From assembly GCF_900129635.1 (NCBI RefSeq), contig NZ_FSRB01000002.1, forward strand, positions 62,001 through 126,000: a stretch of DNA of 64,000 nucleotides, in the 5' to 3' direction. The notes below the pieces were generated by a model. It made no database searches. It saw only the letters and a list, made by a program, of their open reading frames with translations, and was not told the DNA's origin. This document shows, piece by piece, positions 35,500-44,223 of the stretch (within the stretch, counting starts at the first letter, position 1; each line of letters starts with the position of its first letter). The translations under genes and the position numbers were made by a program. Origin of the DNA: Singulisphaera sp. GP187. Its GTDB lineage: Bacteria > Planctomycetota > Planctomycetia > Isosphaerales > Isosphaeraceae.

Positions 35500-37626
35500 A
35501 TGGCGCATTCCGAGTCACCGGGCGTTCGGGGACTCGCCCCGGCATGGCCGCGGCGGGCGGCGTCGAGACGCCGAGGGACCGGCCTGGTGCCCGGCTTCGA
35601 GGCGTTGGAAGGGCGGGTCGTGCTCAGCACGTTCACCGTCACGAACACGAACGACGACGGGGGCGGCTCGCTCCGGGCGGCAATCGACCTGGCCAACGCG
35701 GACCCGGCGCAGGATACGATCAACTTCGCCGTCTCGGCCACCGGAACGATCAGGCTGCGGTCGGCCTTGCCCGACCTCACAACGGCCATCATCCTGATCG
35801 GCCCGGGGGCGTCGGCCCTGACCGTGGCCCGCAGCGCCGATCCGTCGACGCCGGAATTCCGGATCTTCAACGTGACGGCGGGGGCCGAGGTGGCGATCTC
35901 CGGCCTGACGATCTCAGGCGGCCGGGTGTCCGCGGAAAGCGGCGGGGGCATCGCCAACCACGGCACGCTGGCGATCACCGACTCCACGCTCAGCGGCAAC
36001 TCGGCCGGGTTTAATGGCGGCGGCATCGACAACTACGGCACGCTAGCGGTCACCCGTTCCACGCTCAGCGGCAACTCGGCACGCTACGGTGCCGGTGGCA
36101 TCGACAACTCAACCCTCCATGGCACGGTGAAGCTCACCCAGTCCATACTCAGCGGCAACTCGGCCGGCACCGGCGGTGGCATCGGCAACTCGACCGGCAC
36201 GGTGACGATCACCAACTCCACGCTCAGCGGCAACTCGGCCGTCTACAATGGCGGCGGCATTTCCAATGCGGGCACGGTGACGGTCACCCATTCCACACTG
36301 AGCGACAACTCGGCCGGCTTCAATGGCGGCGCCATCTCCAACTATAACGCGGTGACGATCACCAATTCCACTCTCAGCGGCAACTCAGCGGGCGCCGGCG
36401 GCGCCATCGCCAACTCATCTTACGCCGGCACGGTGACGATCGCCGAGTCCACATTCGGCGGCAACTCGGCCGACCCGGGGGGCGGCGGTGGCATCGCCAA
36501 CCACGGCACGGTGACGGTCACCACGAGCCTCTTCGCCAACTCCGCAGGCGGGAACCTCGCTCAAGCGGCCTCTGGCTCGTTCGCCTCGAAGGGCTCCAAT
36601 CTCTTCTCCGACACCCCCACCGTGGCACTCGACCCCACCGACCTGATTGACACCGACCCCCGGCTCGCCCCATTGGCCGACAACGGCGGACCCACCCAGA
36701 CCATGGCCCTGCTCCCCGGCAGTCCGGCCATCGACGCCGGACGCGTCGTGCCCGGGATCACCGTCGACCAGCGGGGCGTACCCAGGCCCCAAGGCGCCGC
36801 ACCCGACATCGGCGCCTTCGAGTCACGCGGGTTCACCCTCGTCATCCTCTCCGGGAACAACCAGAGCGCGACCGGCGGCTCCGCCTTCCCGATCCCGCTG
36901 GTCGTGCGCATCGCCAGCCCCTTCGGCGAACCGGTCGCGGGGGGCCGGGTCAGGTTCGCCGGGCCGACGACCGGCGCCTCAGCCAGTTTCACCGGCAACC
37001 CGGCTCCGATCGACGCCAACGGCCTGGCGTCGGTCGTCGCCACGGCCAATAGTCTCGGCGGCCCCTATGCCGTCACCGCCCAGGTGTCCGGCAAAGTCGT
37101 GGGCCTCACCTTCGCCCTCGAGAACCTCGTCATGCCGCCGCCGGTCGTGGGGCCGACGGTCGTGGGGCCGACGGTCGTGGGGTTGCAGCGTTACGGCTTC
37201 CACGCCCAGCCGACGACCCTGGTCCTCCGCTTCAGCGCGGCGCTCGACCCAGGCCGGGTCCAGGACCTGGCGAACTACCAGATCGTCACACTCGGCGGTC
37301 GCGGCCTGGCCGGCTCGCGGGTCGGCCATGTCACCCGCGTCCGCGCCGCGGTGTACGACCCGGCGACGCAGACCGTCACGCTCCACCCGGCCCGGCGGCT
37401 CAACCCACGCCACACCTACCGGCTCACGGTCCGTGGCACCGGTCCCGGGGGATTGGCGAGTCCGACAGGCGTCCTCCTCGACGGCGGCGGCACGGGTCAG
37501 CCCGGCAGCGACTTCCTGGGCACGATCCACCGGGAGACGTTGGTCGGATCCTCACGCGCCTTCTTCAACCAGATCCGCCACCGCTGGGCCGGCCAGGGAG
37601 GGATCAGTCAGGGCCAGCACGCATAG
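35500..37626 (+). CDS. Surface-type right-handed beta-helix protein with LEGRxxLS N-terminus
   Basis: The roughly 708-residue protein has an N-terminal block VPGFEALEGRVVLSTF. This resembles the LEPR-x-LLS motif seen at the N-terminus of large planctomycete surface proteins. A CSLREAI-like start (GSLRAAIDLANA) then leads into about eight repeats of the type NSTLSGNSA, a polymorphic right-handed beta-helix. A proline/valine linker with three copies of VVGPT encoded by a 15-bp tandem repeat (37143-37182) follows, then an Ig-like tail. It is probably exported and cell-surface or extracellular. Function is unknown. An IS element inserted 50 bases after its stop. Confidence 0.85.
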   Translation: MAHSESPGVRGLAPAWPRRAASRRRGTGLVPGFEALEGRVVLSTFTVTNTNDDGGGSLRAAIDLANADPAQDTINFAVSATGTIRLRSALPDLTTAIILIGPGASALTVARSADPSTPEFRIFNVTAGAEVAISGLTISGGRVSAESGGGIANHGTLAITDSTLSGNSAGFNGGGIDNYGTLAVTRSTLSGNSARYGAGGIDNSTLHGTVKLTQSILSGNSAGTGGGIGNSTGTVTITNSTLSGNSAVYNGGGISNAGTVTVTHSTLSDNSAGFNGGAISNYNAVTITNSTLSGNSAGAGGAIANSSYAGTVTIAESTFGGNSADPGGGGGIANHGTVTVTTSLFANSAGGNLAQAASGSFASKGSNLFSDTPTVALDPTDLIDTDPRLAPLADNGGPTQTMALLPGSPAIDAGRVVPGITVDQRGVPRPQGAAPDIGAFESRGFTLVILSGNNQSATGGSAFPIPLVVRIASPFGEPVAGGRVRFAGPTTGASASFTGNPAPIDANGLASVVATANSLGGPYAVTAQVSGKVVGLTFALENLVMPPPVVGPTVVGPTVVGLQRYGFHAQPTTLVLRFSAALDPGRVQDLANYQIVTLGGRGLAGSRVGHVTRVRAAVYDPATQTVTLHPARRLNPRHTYRLTVRGTGPGGLASPTGVLLDGGGTGQPGSDFLGTIHRETLVGSSRAFFNQIRHRWAGQGGISQGQHA

Positions 37627-37675
37627 CGCAGCGATCGGGGTTGTCTGGCGCGACGGTCCTCGGCTCGACATCTTA

Positions 37676-38575
37676 GAGACTGTCCCATAAGGGGAACAAA
37701 CGAGCACTGAGCGACGTAGAAGTGGTATGAGAACCCACCATTACCCCAGCGACGTCACCGACGAGCAGTGGGCCTTGATCGAGCCGCATCTCCCGCCTGC
37801 GCCCCTCGGCGGACGGCCTCGTAAGACCGACCTGCGGGACGTCGTCGATGCCATCTTCTACATCCTCCGCACCGGTTGCCAGTGGCGATACCTCCCTGTG
37901 GACTTCCCGCCCAAGAGCACCGTCTGGCGGTATTTCAATGAGTGGCGGCACGATGGAACTTTCGACAAAATCCACGACCTACTTCGTCGTAAAGTCCGCA
38001 CGGTAGAGAAGCCTTACCACCCCCGCACCTCGGCGAGTGTCGACAGCCAGTCGGTCGACACCACCTCCGGTGGCGAGGAGCGGGGCCGCGACAACGCCAA
38101 GAACGTCGATGGTCGGAAACGCCACATTGTGGTGGACAGTATGGGTTTGCTGCTGGCCGTTCTGGTGACGGCCGCCGATGTCGACGACGCCAAGGGGGCG
38201 ACCGAACTGTTCACTCGGCTGGACGGCCAACCGATGAGCAAAGTCGTACGGATGTACGCCGACTCGAAGTATCATAACTTCGATCTCTACGCTTGGGTCC
38301 AGGAGCACGAGCAATGGGAATTGACCATCGTGCGACGTCCCAAGGATGCCAAGGGTTGGGTGCTCCTGCCAATTCGCTGGACGGTCGAGCGGACGTTCGC
38401 GTGGCTCGGCCGATGTCGACGCTTGAGCAAGGACCGTGAAAAGAGCGTCCTGTCGTCGGAGTCGTTTGTCAAATTGGCCATGATCCAATTGATGCTCAAT
38501 CGACTCAAGCCCTCGACAGCGGACGCCGAGTTCCACTACCGAAAATCGGCCTAACCCTGCTTATGGGACAGTCTC
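37676..38575 (+). mobile_element. IS5-family (IS1031-like) insertion sequence, complete
   Basis: The 900-bp element has perfect 16-bp ends (GAGACTGTCCCATAAG at 37676 and its reverse complement ending 38575). Flanking TTA copies at 37673-37675 and 38576-38578 fit the 3-bp TNA target duplication of the IS1031 group, as do the GAG termini. It contains one intact transposase gene and looks recently active. Confidence 0.9.
37727..38554 (+). CDS. IS5-family transposase
   Basis: The intact 275-residue DDE transposase opens MRTHHYPSDVTDEQWALIEP, an IS5-type N-terminus. The first catalytic Asp lies in SASVDSQSVD, the second in MYADSKYHN and the Glu in WTVERTFAWLGR. The Y-x2-R-x3-E-x6-K-like IS5 signature is partly visible as RTFAWLGRCRRLSKD. 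It mobilises the 900-bp element that contains it. No frameshift or early stop is seen. Confidence 0.94.
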   Translation: MRTHHYPSDVTDEQWALIEPHLPPAPLGGRPRKTDLRDVVDAIFYILRTGCQWRYLPVDFPPKSTVWRYFNEWRHDGTFDKIHDLLRRKVRTVEKPYHPRTSASVDSQSVDTTSGGEERGRDNAKNVDGRKRHIVVDSMGLLLAVLVTAADVDDAKGATELFTRLDGQPMSKVVRMYADSKYHNFDLYAWVQEHEQWELTIVRRPKDAKGWVLLPIRWTVERTFAWLGRCRRLSKDREKSVLSSESFVKLAMIQLMLNRLKPSTADAEFHYRKSA

Positions 38576-38875
38576 TTAGTTTTCGGTCCTCGTGATCAGC
38601 TTACTGCACTCCGCCGTGCAGAGCTGACACGGACCGATCCAAGGATGCCTCCGGCTCCATCGAAAGTCATACCCGGTTTTTCGCCACCCTGACAACCTGG
38701 ACGACCTGGTCCGCCGGGGGCTCCTGCCCGCGCTCCCGGCCCCGCCGCGCAAGGCTTACAATGATTTTGATTGAGGCCGCTGACCTGTTATGCGACAAGG
38801 CTTGAACGCCTCGATCGAGGACGAGGGACGAAACCAACCCGGCCGCCTCAGCGTCGGGAAGGTCGATTCACCCTC

Positions 38876-39706
38876 ATGGACAGCAGGCCCGCCGGGGAAG
38901 TCGTCGTGAAAATCAGTGTCCTGTCATACGAGCCCGTGTTCCGGCTGGACGAGCTGGATCGTCGCATGGGGGTTGCCAAGGCCCTCGGTTATCAAGGGAT
39001 CGAGCTTGTCGCCACGCATCCGCTGGGTTACACGATCGATGAGGTGATCGCTCTCACCGAGCGTCATCAGCTCCCAGTCGTTTCGCTCTTGTCGGGCTGG
39101 TCGTACTCGAATGAAGGACTCTGTCTGTCGAGCCCCGACGCGCGGCTGCGCGCCCGCGCCCAGGAACGGCTGAAACGCTATGTGGAGCTGGCGAGCCGGC
39201 TCCGTTCGGTGCTGGTGGTGGGACAGATGCAGGGGCTCCGGTCGGACGAGCCGGACGAGGCGAAGGCGAATGAGCGGATCGCAGAGGGCTTGAAGGGAGT
39301 GGCCGACGCGGCCGAGCGGGCCGGCGTCTCGGTCGTCATCGAGCCGGTCAACCATTTTCAGGTGGGGTTCAACCATACGGCCGACGCGGCCAGGGCTATG
39401 GCCGACCGGGTCGGTTCGCCTGCGCTGAGTTACATGCTCGACACGATCCACATGAACATCGAGGAGCGGTCAATCGTCGGCACGATCCAAGATCATGGCC
39501 CACGGATCAGGCATTTCCATCTCTGTGAGACGAACGGCGGCCCCTTCGGGAGCGGCGGCCTCGATTTTCCCGGCGTTCTGGCGGCGTTGGAGCAGACCGG
39601 CTACGATCGCTTCATCTCCGTCAAGGTCTACCGCGAGGTTGATTTCGACACCGCGGCCCGCGGTTCGGCGGAGTTCCTCCGCCAGGTCAGGGGCAGGCTT
39701 GGCTGA
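38876..39706 (+). CDS. Sugar-phosphate isomerase/epimerase-type TIM barrel
   Basis: The 276-residue protein belongs to the AP endonuclease 2-like TIM-barrel group that includes xylose isomerases and inosose or hydroxypyruvate isomerases. Metal-binding residues show in VVIEPVNHF, YMLDTIHMNIEE and HFHLCETNGG. The ATG at 38876 is preferred because the metal-barrel sequence begins soon after. It is followed closely by the MFS transporter and SDR genes, so these three form a likely sugar or sugar-acid utilisation operon. The substrate is not known. Confidence 0.88.
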   Translation: MDSRPAGEVVVKISVLSYEPVFRLDELDRRMGVAKALGYQGIELVATHPLGYTIDEVIALTERHQLPVVSLLSGWSYSNEGLCLSSPDARLRARAQERLKRYVELASRLRSVLVVGQMQGLRSDEPDEAKANERIAEGLKGVADAAERAGVSVVIEPVNHFQVGFNHTADAARAMADRVGSPALSYMLDTIHMNIEERSIVGTIQDHGPRIRHFHLCETNGGPFGSGGLDFPGVLAALEQTGYDRFISVKVYREVDFDTAARGSAEFLRQVRGRLG

Positions 39707-39730
39707 CCGTTGCGAACCGGAGCGGGATCG

Positions 39731-41002
39731 ATGCGTTCCATGGCGGTGATCGAGATCGACGGTACGAAGGTTGCCCCCAACGGGGGGCGTTACCGGGTCC
39801 TGGCTGCTGCGTGCGGCCTGGCAGTGATCACCTACATCCACCGGGTCGGGTTTGCCACTGCGGCGGCCGAGTTCAAGGGCCCCCTCGGCCTCGATCAACG
39901 TCAACTGAGCTACCTCATGGCCGCCTTCATGCTGGCCTACGGGGGCTTCGAGATCCCCTGGGGCTGGCTTGGCGATCGCTTTGGCGTGCGGAACCTCCTG
40001 GTCGTCGTCGTTCTAGGTGGCTCGTTGGCGACCGCGGCCCTCTGTCTGTCGACGGCCTTCCCCGCCGGCGCGATGGCCCTGGGGTACTTGCTCGCCCTGC
40101 GGTTTCTGTTCGGGATGTTTCAGGCCGGGACGTTTCCGTCGATCTCACGGATGACGGCCGATTGGATGCCAGGGACCGAGCGGGGCGCGGCGCAGGGACT
40201 CGTCTGGACGGCGAGCCGACTGGGGGGCGCGCTCTCGCCCCTTTTGGTGGTGCAACTGACCCTCCATTTAGGAAGTTGGCAAGCCGCGATCGTGGTGATC
40301 TCTCTCCTCGGCGGCGTCTGGTGCCTCGCCTTCTGGCCCTGGTTCCGCAACAGGCCGACCACCACGATGGAGGTCAACGTTCCTCAACCCGACCGGCTCG
40401 GGGCCGGACGGATGGTCCGGTCGGGGAGCGTCTGGGCCTTGTGCTTGATGTACGGGTGCCTGGGTTATAGCGGGAATTTCTTCCTCACGCTTTTACCCGA
40501 CTACCTCCGAACGAATCGCGGGCTGTCGCCTGGCACCGCACAATGGCTGTCGTCGTTACCTTTCGCCTGCGGGGTCATCGCCTGCTTTGCTGGAGGAGCC
40601 ATTTCCGACGCGATCATTCGCTGCACCGGCGACAGGACGAGGGGCCGTCGCCTCGTGGGCGCGGCAGGCATGGCTCTGGCCGCGTCGGCCATCCTGGCCA
40701 CAATCTGGGTGCGCGACACTCGCGCTCTGGGCTTCTTGCTCTGCCTCACATTCTTCGGCAACGATCTGGCGATGGCACCTGCCTGGTCCGCCGCGGCCGA
40801 CCTGGGCGGGCGCCTCGCCGGGACACTGGGAGGCGCGATGAACATGCTCGCCAACCTTTCGTCGGCCGTTGCCTCGCTGCTGAGCGGCTACCTCCTCCAC
40901 AAGGGTCACGTCCAGGTTCCCTTCGTTGTGTTCGCGGTCGTGTACGCCGCGGGCGCGCTCTGCTGGTTCCGTATCGATCTGGACAGGCCAGTGGTCGGGT
41001 GA
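39731..41002 (+). CDS. MFS transporter
   Basis: The roughly 423-residue protein has about twelve hydrophobic segments and the cytoplasmic loop motif GWLGDRFGVRNLL between helices 2 and 3, typical of the major facilitator superfamily. It resembles anion:cation symporters that import sugar acids. Two nearby ATGs (39731, 39740) are possible starts. It lies 24 bases after the isomerase gene and 37 bases before the SDR gene, so it probably imports the substrate they use. Confidence 0.9.
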   Translation: MRSMAVIEIDGTKVAPNGGRYRVLAAACGLAVITYIHRVGFATAAAEFKGPLGLDQRQLSYLMAAFMLAYGGFEIPWGWLGDRFGVRNLLVVVVLGGSLATAALCLSTAFPAGAMALGYLLALRFLFGMFQAGTFPSISRMTADWMPGTERGAAQGLVWTASRLGGALSPLLVVQLTLHLGSWQAAIVVISLLGGVWCLAFWPWFRNRPTTTMEVNVPQPDRLGAGRMVRSGSVWALCLMYGCLGYSGNFFLTLLPDYLRTNRGLSPGTAQWLSSLPFACGVIACFAGGAISDAIIRCTGDRTRGRRLVGAAGMALAASAILATIWVRDTRALGFLLCLTFFGNDLAMAPAWSAAADLGGRLAGTLGGAMNMLANLSSAVASLLSGYLLHKGHVQVPFVVFAVVYAAGALCWFRIDLDRPVVG

Positions 41003-41039
41003 GCAAAGCGGCTCTGTAGACACTTCAGGAGTAGGCCCG

Positions 41040-41828
41040 ATGTTCGATTTCACGGGACGCGTGGCGATGGTGACGGGGGCCGCGCGTGGACTCGGCCGGG
41101 CGATCGCCCTCGGGTTTGCCCGTGGGGGCGCGGTCGTGTCACTCACCGACCGGGATGGCGACGGGGTCGAAGAGGTCGCGCGGACGATCCGGCAAGCCGG
41201 AGGTCTCGCAACGGCCTATGCGTGCGACGTTGCGGACGCAGACCAGGTGCGGCTTACCGTCGAGGCCACCGAGTCCAGCCTCGGCCCGATCGACGTCCTC
41301 GTCAACAACGCCGGGATCACCCGACGGATCGCCCTTTTCGACTGGCGCCCCGAGGACTGGGATGAAGTGATCCGCGTCAATCAGATCGGGACATTCCTCG
41401 TCGCCCGTGAGGTTGGCAGGCACATGGTTGGTCGTGGGAAGGGGAGCATCATCAACATGTCCGCTCTGGGTGGCGGTCTCGTCGGCCTGGGCCGTGGCAA
41501 CGCGATCTATTGCGCCACGAAGGGAGCCGTTGCGGCAATGACTCGCGACCTGGCCGCGGAATGGGCCCCGTTCGGCATCCGCGTCAACTGCGTGGCTCCG
41601 GGTTGGTTCCGGACCGAGATGACCGCCCCACTCGTGAAGAACGAGGCGCTCACGGCCCGCATCCTCGACCGCGTCCCGCTGGGCCGTCTGGGCGAACCCG
41701 AGGACGTCGTGGGCCCGGTCCTCTTCCTCGCCTCCGACGCCTCTGCGATGATCACTGGTCATACTCTGCCGATCGACGGTGGGGTATCCACCATCGTGCG
41801 ACTGAGCAGTGAGCCGGTCGTCGACTGA
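41040..41828 (+). CDS. Short-chain dehydrogenase/reductase (classical SDR)
   Basis: The 262-residue enzyme has TGAARGLGRAIALG, the NNAG motif (VNNAGITRR), active-site Ser in NMSALGG and YCATK (YxxxK). The tail DGGVSTIV is usual for FabG-like enzymes. It oxidises or reduces a hydroxyl group with NAD(P). Position downstream of an isomerase and a transporter suggests it acts in sugar or polyol catabolism. The ATG at 41040 follows the stop of the transporter gene by 37 bases. Confidence 0.92.
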   Translation: MFDFTGRVAMVTGAARGLGRAIALGFARGGAVVSLTDRDGDGVEEVARTIRQAGGLATAYACDVADADQVRLTVEATESSLGPIDVLVNNAGITRRIALFDWRPEDWDEVIRVNQIGTFLVAREVGRHMVGRGKGSIINMSALGGGLVGLGRGNAIYCATKGAVAAMTRDLAAEWAPFGIRVNCVAPGWFRTEMTAPLVKNEALTARILDRVPLGRLGEPEDVVGPVLFLASDASAMITGHTLPIDGGVSTIVRLSSEPVVD

Positions 41829-41859
41829 ACGGCAAATCGACGTCACCGAGTCAATCTGA

Positions 41860-42231
41860 AGGTGCGGTTCGCCGCCAACGCCGCCTCTGGAGATCACCTA
41901 TCGCGAAAGCAAGCAGATCGTCGGGGCGGGCCAGCAGCAGGTGAGGTTCTTGTGGGCGAGCATCGGTGCGTTCCACGTCTGCCTGTAGACATTCACGTTG
42001 ACCGACGCGTGGGCCTGGGGCCGGAGAGAGGATGAGTTGGTGGACCGCTCGGGCTCGCCGTGGGACAGACCGTCACGCCGCCCGAGCCACGCGGACAAGC
42101 GTCGGGCGCTGCTGGGCGAGGAAATCCGTGCGATTCTACGAAAATCATTGCATGCAATTTTAATATCACCTTGTTTTAAGCGTTTGCCCCGCGAACTGTT
42201 ACGCGAATCGAGTGCAACAAAATCACTATAA
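41860..42231 (+). pseudogene. C-terminal remnant of a DDE transposase with in-frame stop
   Basis: Translation from 41860 gives EITYRESKQIVGAGQQQVR, then FLWASIGAFHVCL, a TAG, and without change of frame TFTLTDAWAWGRREDEL and SPWDRPSRRPSHADKRRAL. The two parts match the C-terminus expected for an IS4/IS701-like transposase, and the TAG replaces what is probably a Trp after CL. The N-terminal two-thirds is missing. It is a dead transposon remnant between the SDR gene and the AT-rich region. Confidence 0.72.
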
Positions 42232-42288
42232 GTCATAAATCAGAATTAGGGCGACACACAAAACAATACCACTAGCAATTCGCCACTG

Positions 42289-42570
42289 ATGCGATGCACA
42301 ATCAAATACGACAATCAATTAAATAACACTATAAGCATTCTTGCGTTTGTTCGATTAGAACCAGGGCTCTACCAGCCGTTCGTCAATTGGGTGACCGAAC
42401 TCGCCGACGAGTTTCGCCAGCAGTGGGGCGAGAGAGGTTGCATGTTCCACCTACTGTGTGAAACGGCCTCTGCCCTTGCTTCGACTCCCGTGACCAAACC
42501 GCTCGGGACGATCCTGGCCGGGTTCTGGTTCGCCTCGATGGCGGATCTGATTGCGGAGATCGGGACATGA
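42289..42570 (+). CDS. Small hypothetical protein coupled to a zinc-finger gene
   Basis: The ORF encodes up to 93 residues. The first 25 come from AT-rich DNA and may not be translated; the rest (FVNWVTELADEFRQQWGERG onward) looks like a helical protein. No family is recognised. Its stop overlaps the next start in an ATGA, a sign of a two-gene unit. The true start is uncertain. It may be a remnant of the mobile zone. Confidence 0.45.
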   Translation: MRCTIKYDNQLNNTISILAFVRLEPGLYQPFVNWVTELADEFRQQWGERGCMFHLLCETASALASTPVTKPLGTILAGFWFASMADLIAEIGT

Positions 42571-42707
42571 TCGCCTGCTCCTTCTGCGGCTGCGACTCCG
42601 CCATCCACGTGGAAACGCTCTTCCTAACCGGACCCAAGACTGCGATCTGTGAACCGTGCGTGGCGGTTGCGGTACTGGAGATCAGGAAGTGGCGGGGGAA
42701 GCAGTGA
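42567..42707 (+). CDS. ClpX C4-type zinc-finger mini-protein
   Basis: This 46-residue product reads MIACSFCGCDSAIHVETLF, then GPKTAICEPCVAVAV and EIRKWRGKQ. Two CxxC pairs (CSFC and CEPC) match the ClpX-type zinc-ribbon that binds adaptors or dimerises. No AAA+ part follows. It starts inside the stop of the preceding ORF (ATGA). Small stand-alone ClpX zinc ribbons occur near mobile elements; function is unknown. Confidence 0.65.
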   Translation: MIACSFCGCDSAIHVETLFLTGPKTAICEPCVAVAVLEIRKWRGKQ

Positions 42708-42755
42708 ACGGGGCGAGCGAATGACGAATCATTTCGACCGCCCCATCGGTTTGGT

Positions 42756-43958
42756 TTACTGGAGATTGAAGTGCTTCGCCAGATCCCGAAGGCCTTCCTT
42801 GGTTTTGCCTCTTGCCTTGATCTTATCGGCAATCTCGGTGGCCAGCTTCCTAAGCCCGGCTAGGTCCGCTGGAGGCGGCAGCAGGCAAGCCACGGATACG
42901 CCCGGCTGCCCAGCACCCGGCGCGACGCCAAAGCTCTTTAACAGCCCGTCCGTCGAATCGCTGGCATCCTTCGTGTCGCCGTAGTTCTCGGACCCGGCGC
43001 GGACACGGCAATCGCGCGGGTCGAAGACGCCGTAGCGGACCCCAACGGCCACGTCTGCGTCAGCGTAATCGTACTGCTGGACGAGCGAAACAATCTGGTT
43101 AGCGCTCCATGCGGCGTTGAGGTAGATGGCAAGGTCGATCAGGGCGGCGATATGTAGATCGGTCGACCCGGTCTCAGTGCCGAGCGACCCGACCGGTAAC
43201 GCGTCCAGAGCGGCAGCAACGGCCGGGTGATGGATCCGGGTCAGGAGGCCGGTCACGGAGTCGTCGGGAAGGTAATCGCCCTCCAGGTCGAGTAGTTCTT
43301 CGAGTTCAAACAATTTCGGGGGGTCCGTCACCTCCTCGAGATCCTCTTTGAGCTTGGCGAAGGTCAGGACCGCCGCGGTTACCGCCCCGCAATCGGAATG
43401 GCCCAAGGCGACGATCAGACGGAGGGGTTTCTTGGTGAGGTCGACTGAAGGTGTCGGTTTCGTCGGGCCCTTGGGCTTTTGCGGCTTTAACGCTGCAAAA
43501 CTGAGCAACGAGTAATGGAGGCTGCCCGAGCAGTCCGGGCCGAGCGTGTTTCCCGCGATCCGAGAAATGTAGAGGTCGTCAAAGCCCTGGGTGAACAGTA
43601 GTTCGACCGGCGCGCGGGCGTCGACGCAGCCGAGGACCGCCGCGAAAGGAAGCTGTGCCGGGAAACCGGACGGTTTTGGGATGCCGCCGATCTCACGCAG
43701 TGCGAGGGGGACCTCCACCGGACGCGGTTTGTCGTGGCCTTTGCACTGGGCGATGAAGTCGGCGAATTTCTCGTTCCCTTTGCACAGCTTTTTGACCGCA
43801 TCGTCGGCATTGTCCGGCTTCTTTCGCGAGGGGTCCTGCTTTGGCTGTTTAGGCAGCTGAGACCGATCGAAGGAGTAGATTAACTCGATTGTTCCGGAAC
43901 CGGTTCCCGTCGCGGCGGGTTCTGCTGCTTTTTGGGCTTCTACGGCATTCTTGGTCAT
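42756..43958 (-). CDS. Beta-class carbonic anhydrase, large variant
   Basis: The 400-residue protein has the beta-carbonic anhydrase zinc ligands C111 (in GCVDARAP), H187 and C190 (in GHSDCGAV), with the Asp-Arg dyad D113/R115. It should hydrate CO2 to bicarbonate in the cytoplasm. It is nearly twice the usual 200-230 residues: a roughly 100-residue N-terminal part, an insertion between the two zinc motifs and a long C-terminal extension. GGGGAGG lies just before the start, so 43958 is favoured over the adjacent ATG at 43961. It is divergent from the SIR2-like gene. Confidence 0.88.
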   Translation of the reverse strand: MTKNAVEAQKAAEPAATGTGSGTIELIYSFDRSQLPKQPKQDPSRKKPDNADDAVKKLCKGNEKFADFIAQCKGHDKPRPVEVPLALREIGGIPKPSGFPAQLPFAAVLGCVDARAPVELLFTQGFDDLYISRIAGNTLGPDCSGSLHYSLLSFAALKPQKPKGPTKPTPSVDLTKKPLRLIVALGHSDCGAVTAAVLTFAKLKEDLEEVTDPPKLFELEELLDLEGDYLPDDSVTGLLTRIHHPAVAAALDALPVGSLGTETGSTDLHIAALIDLAIYLNAAWSANQIVSLVQQYDYADADVAVGVRYGVFDPRDCRVRAGSENYGDTKDASDSTDGLLKSFGVAPGAGQPGVSVACLLPPPADLAGLRKLATEIADKIKARGKTKEGLRDLAKHFNLQ

Positions 43959-44223
43959 CATTCCTCCCCTCGACATGGGTAACTGAATCGGATATCTCAT
44001 CACTCGACCGATCTGTTTGCAAGGAGTAGCCAAGAAAGGGAGAATCGACGTCCGCTTGAGACCGAAATCGGGCACCGATATGATCTTGGAACGAACCCTC
44101 GACTTTGAGCGAACCCAATGATGAACCGGCATCCCGGTCCCCATCTTGGCGGCAATAAATCCGCTATACCGGCGAACACTCTCCATCAGGCCGCTGACGG
44201 CCGAGGCAATTCTCCGGTGACTC

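Noticed and set aside
38660..38774. A short open frame ending DLVRRGLLPALPAPPRKAY after the IS1031-like element, possibly the tail of a lost gene.
   Set aside because: Too short and without a match I can name; kept out of the feature list.
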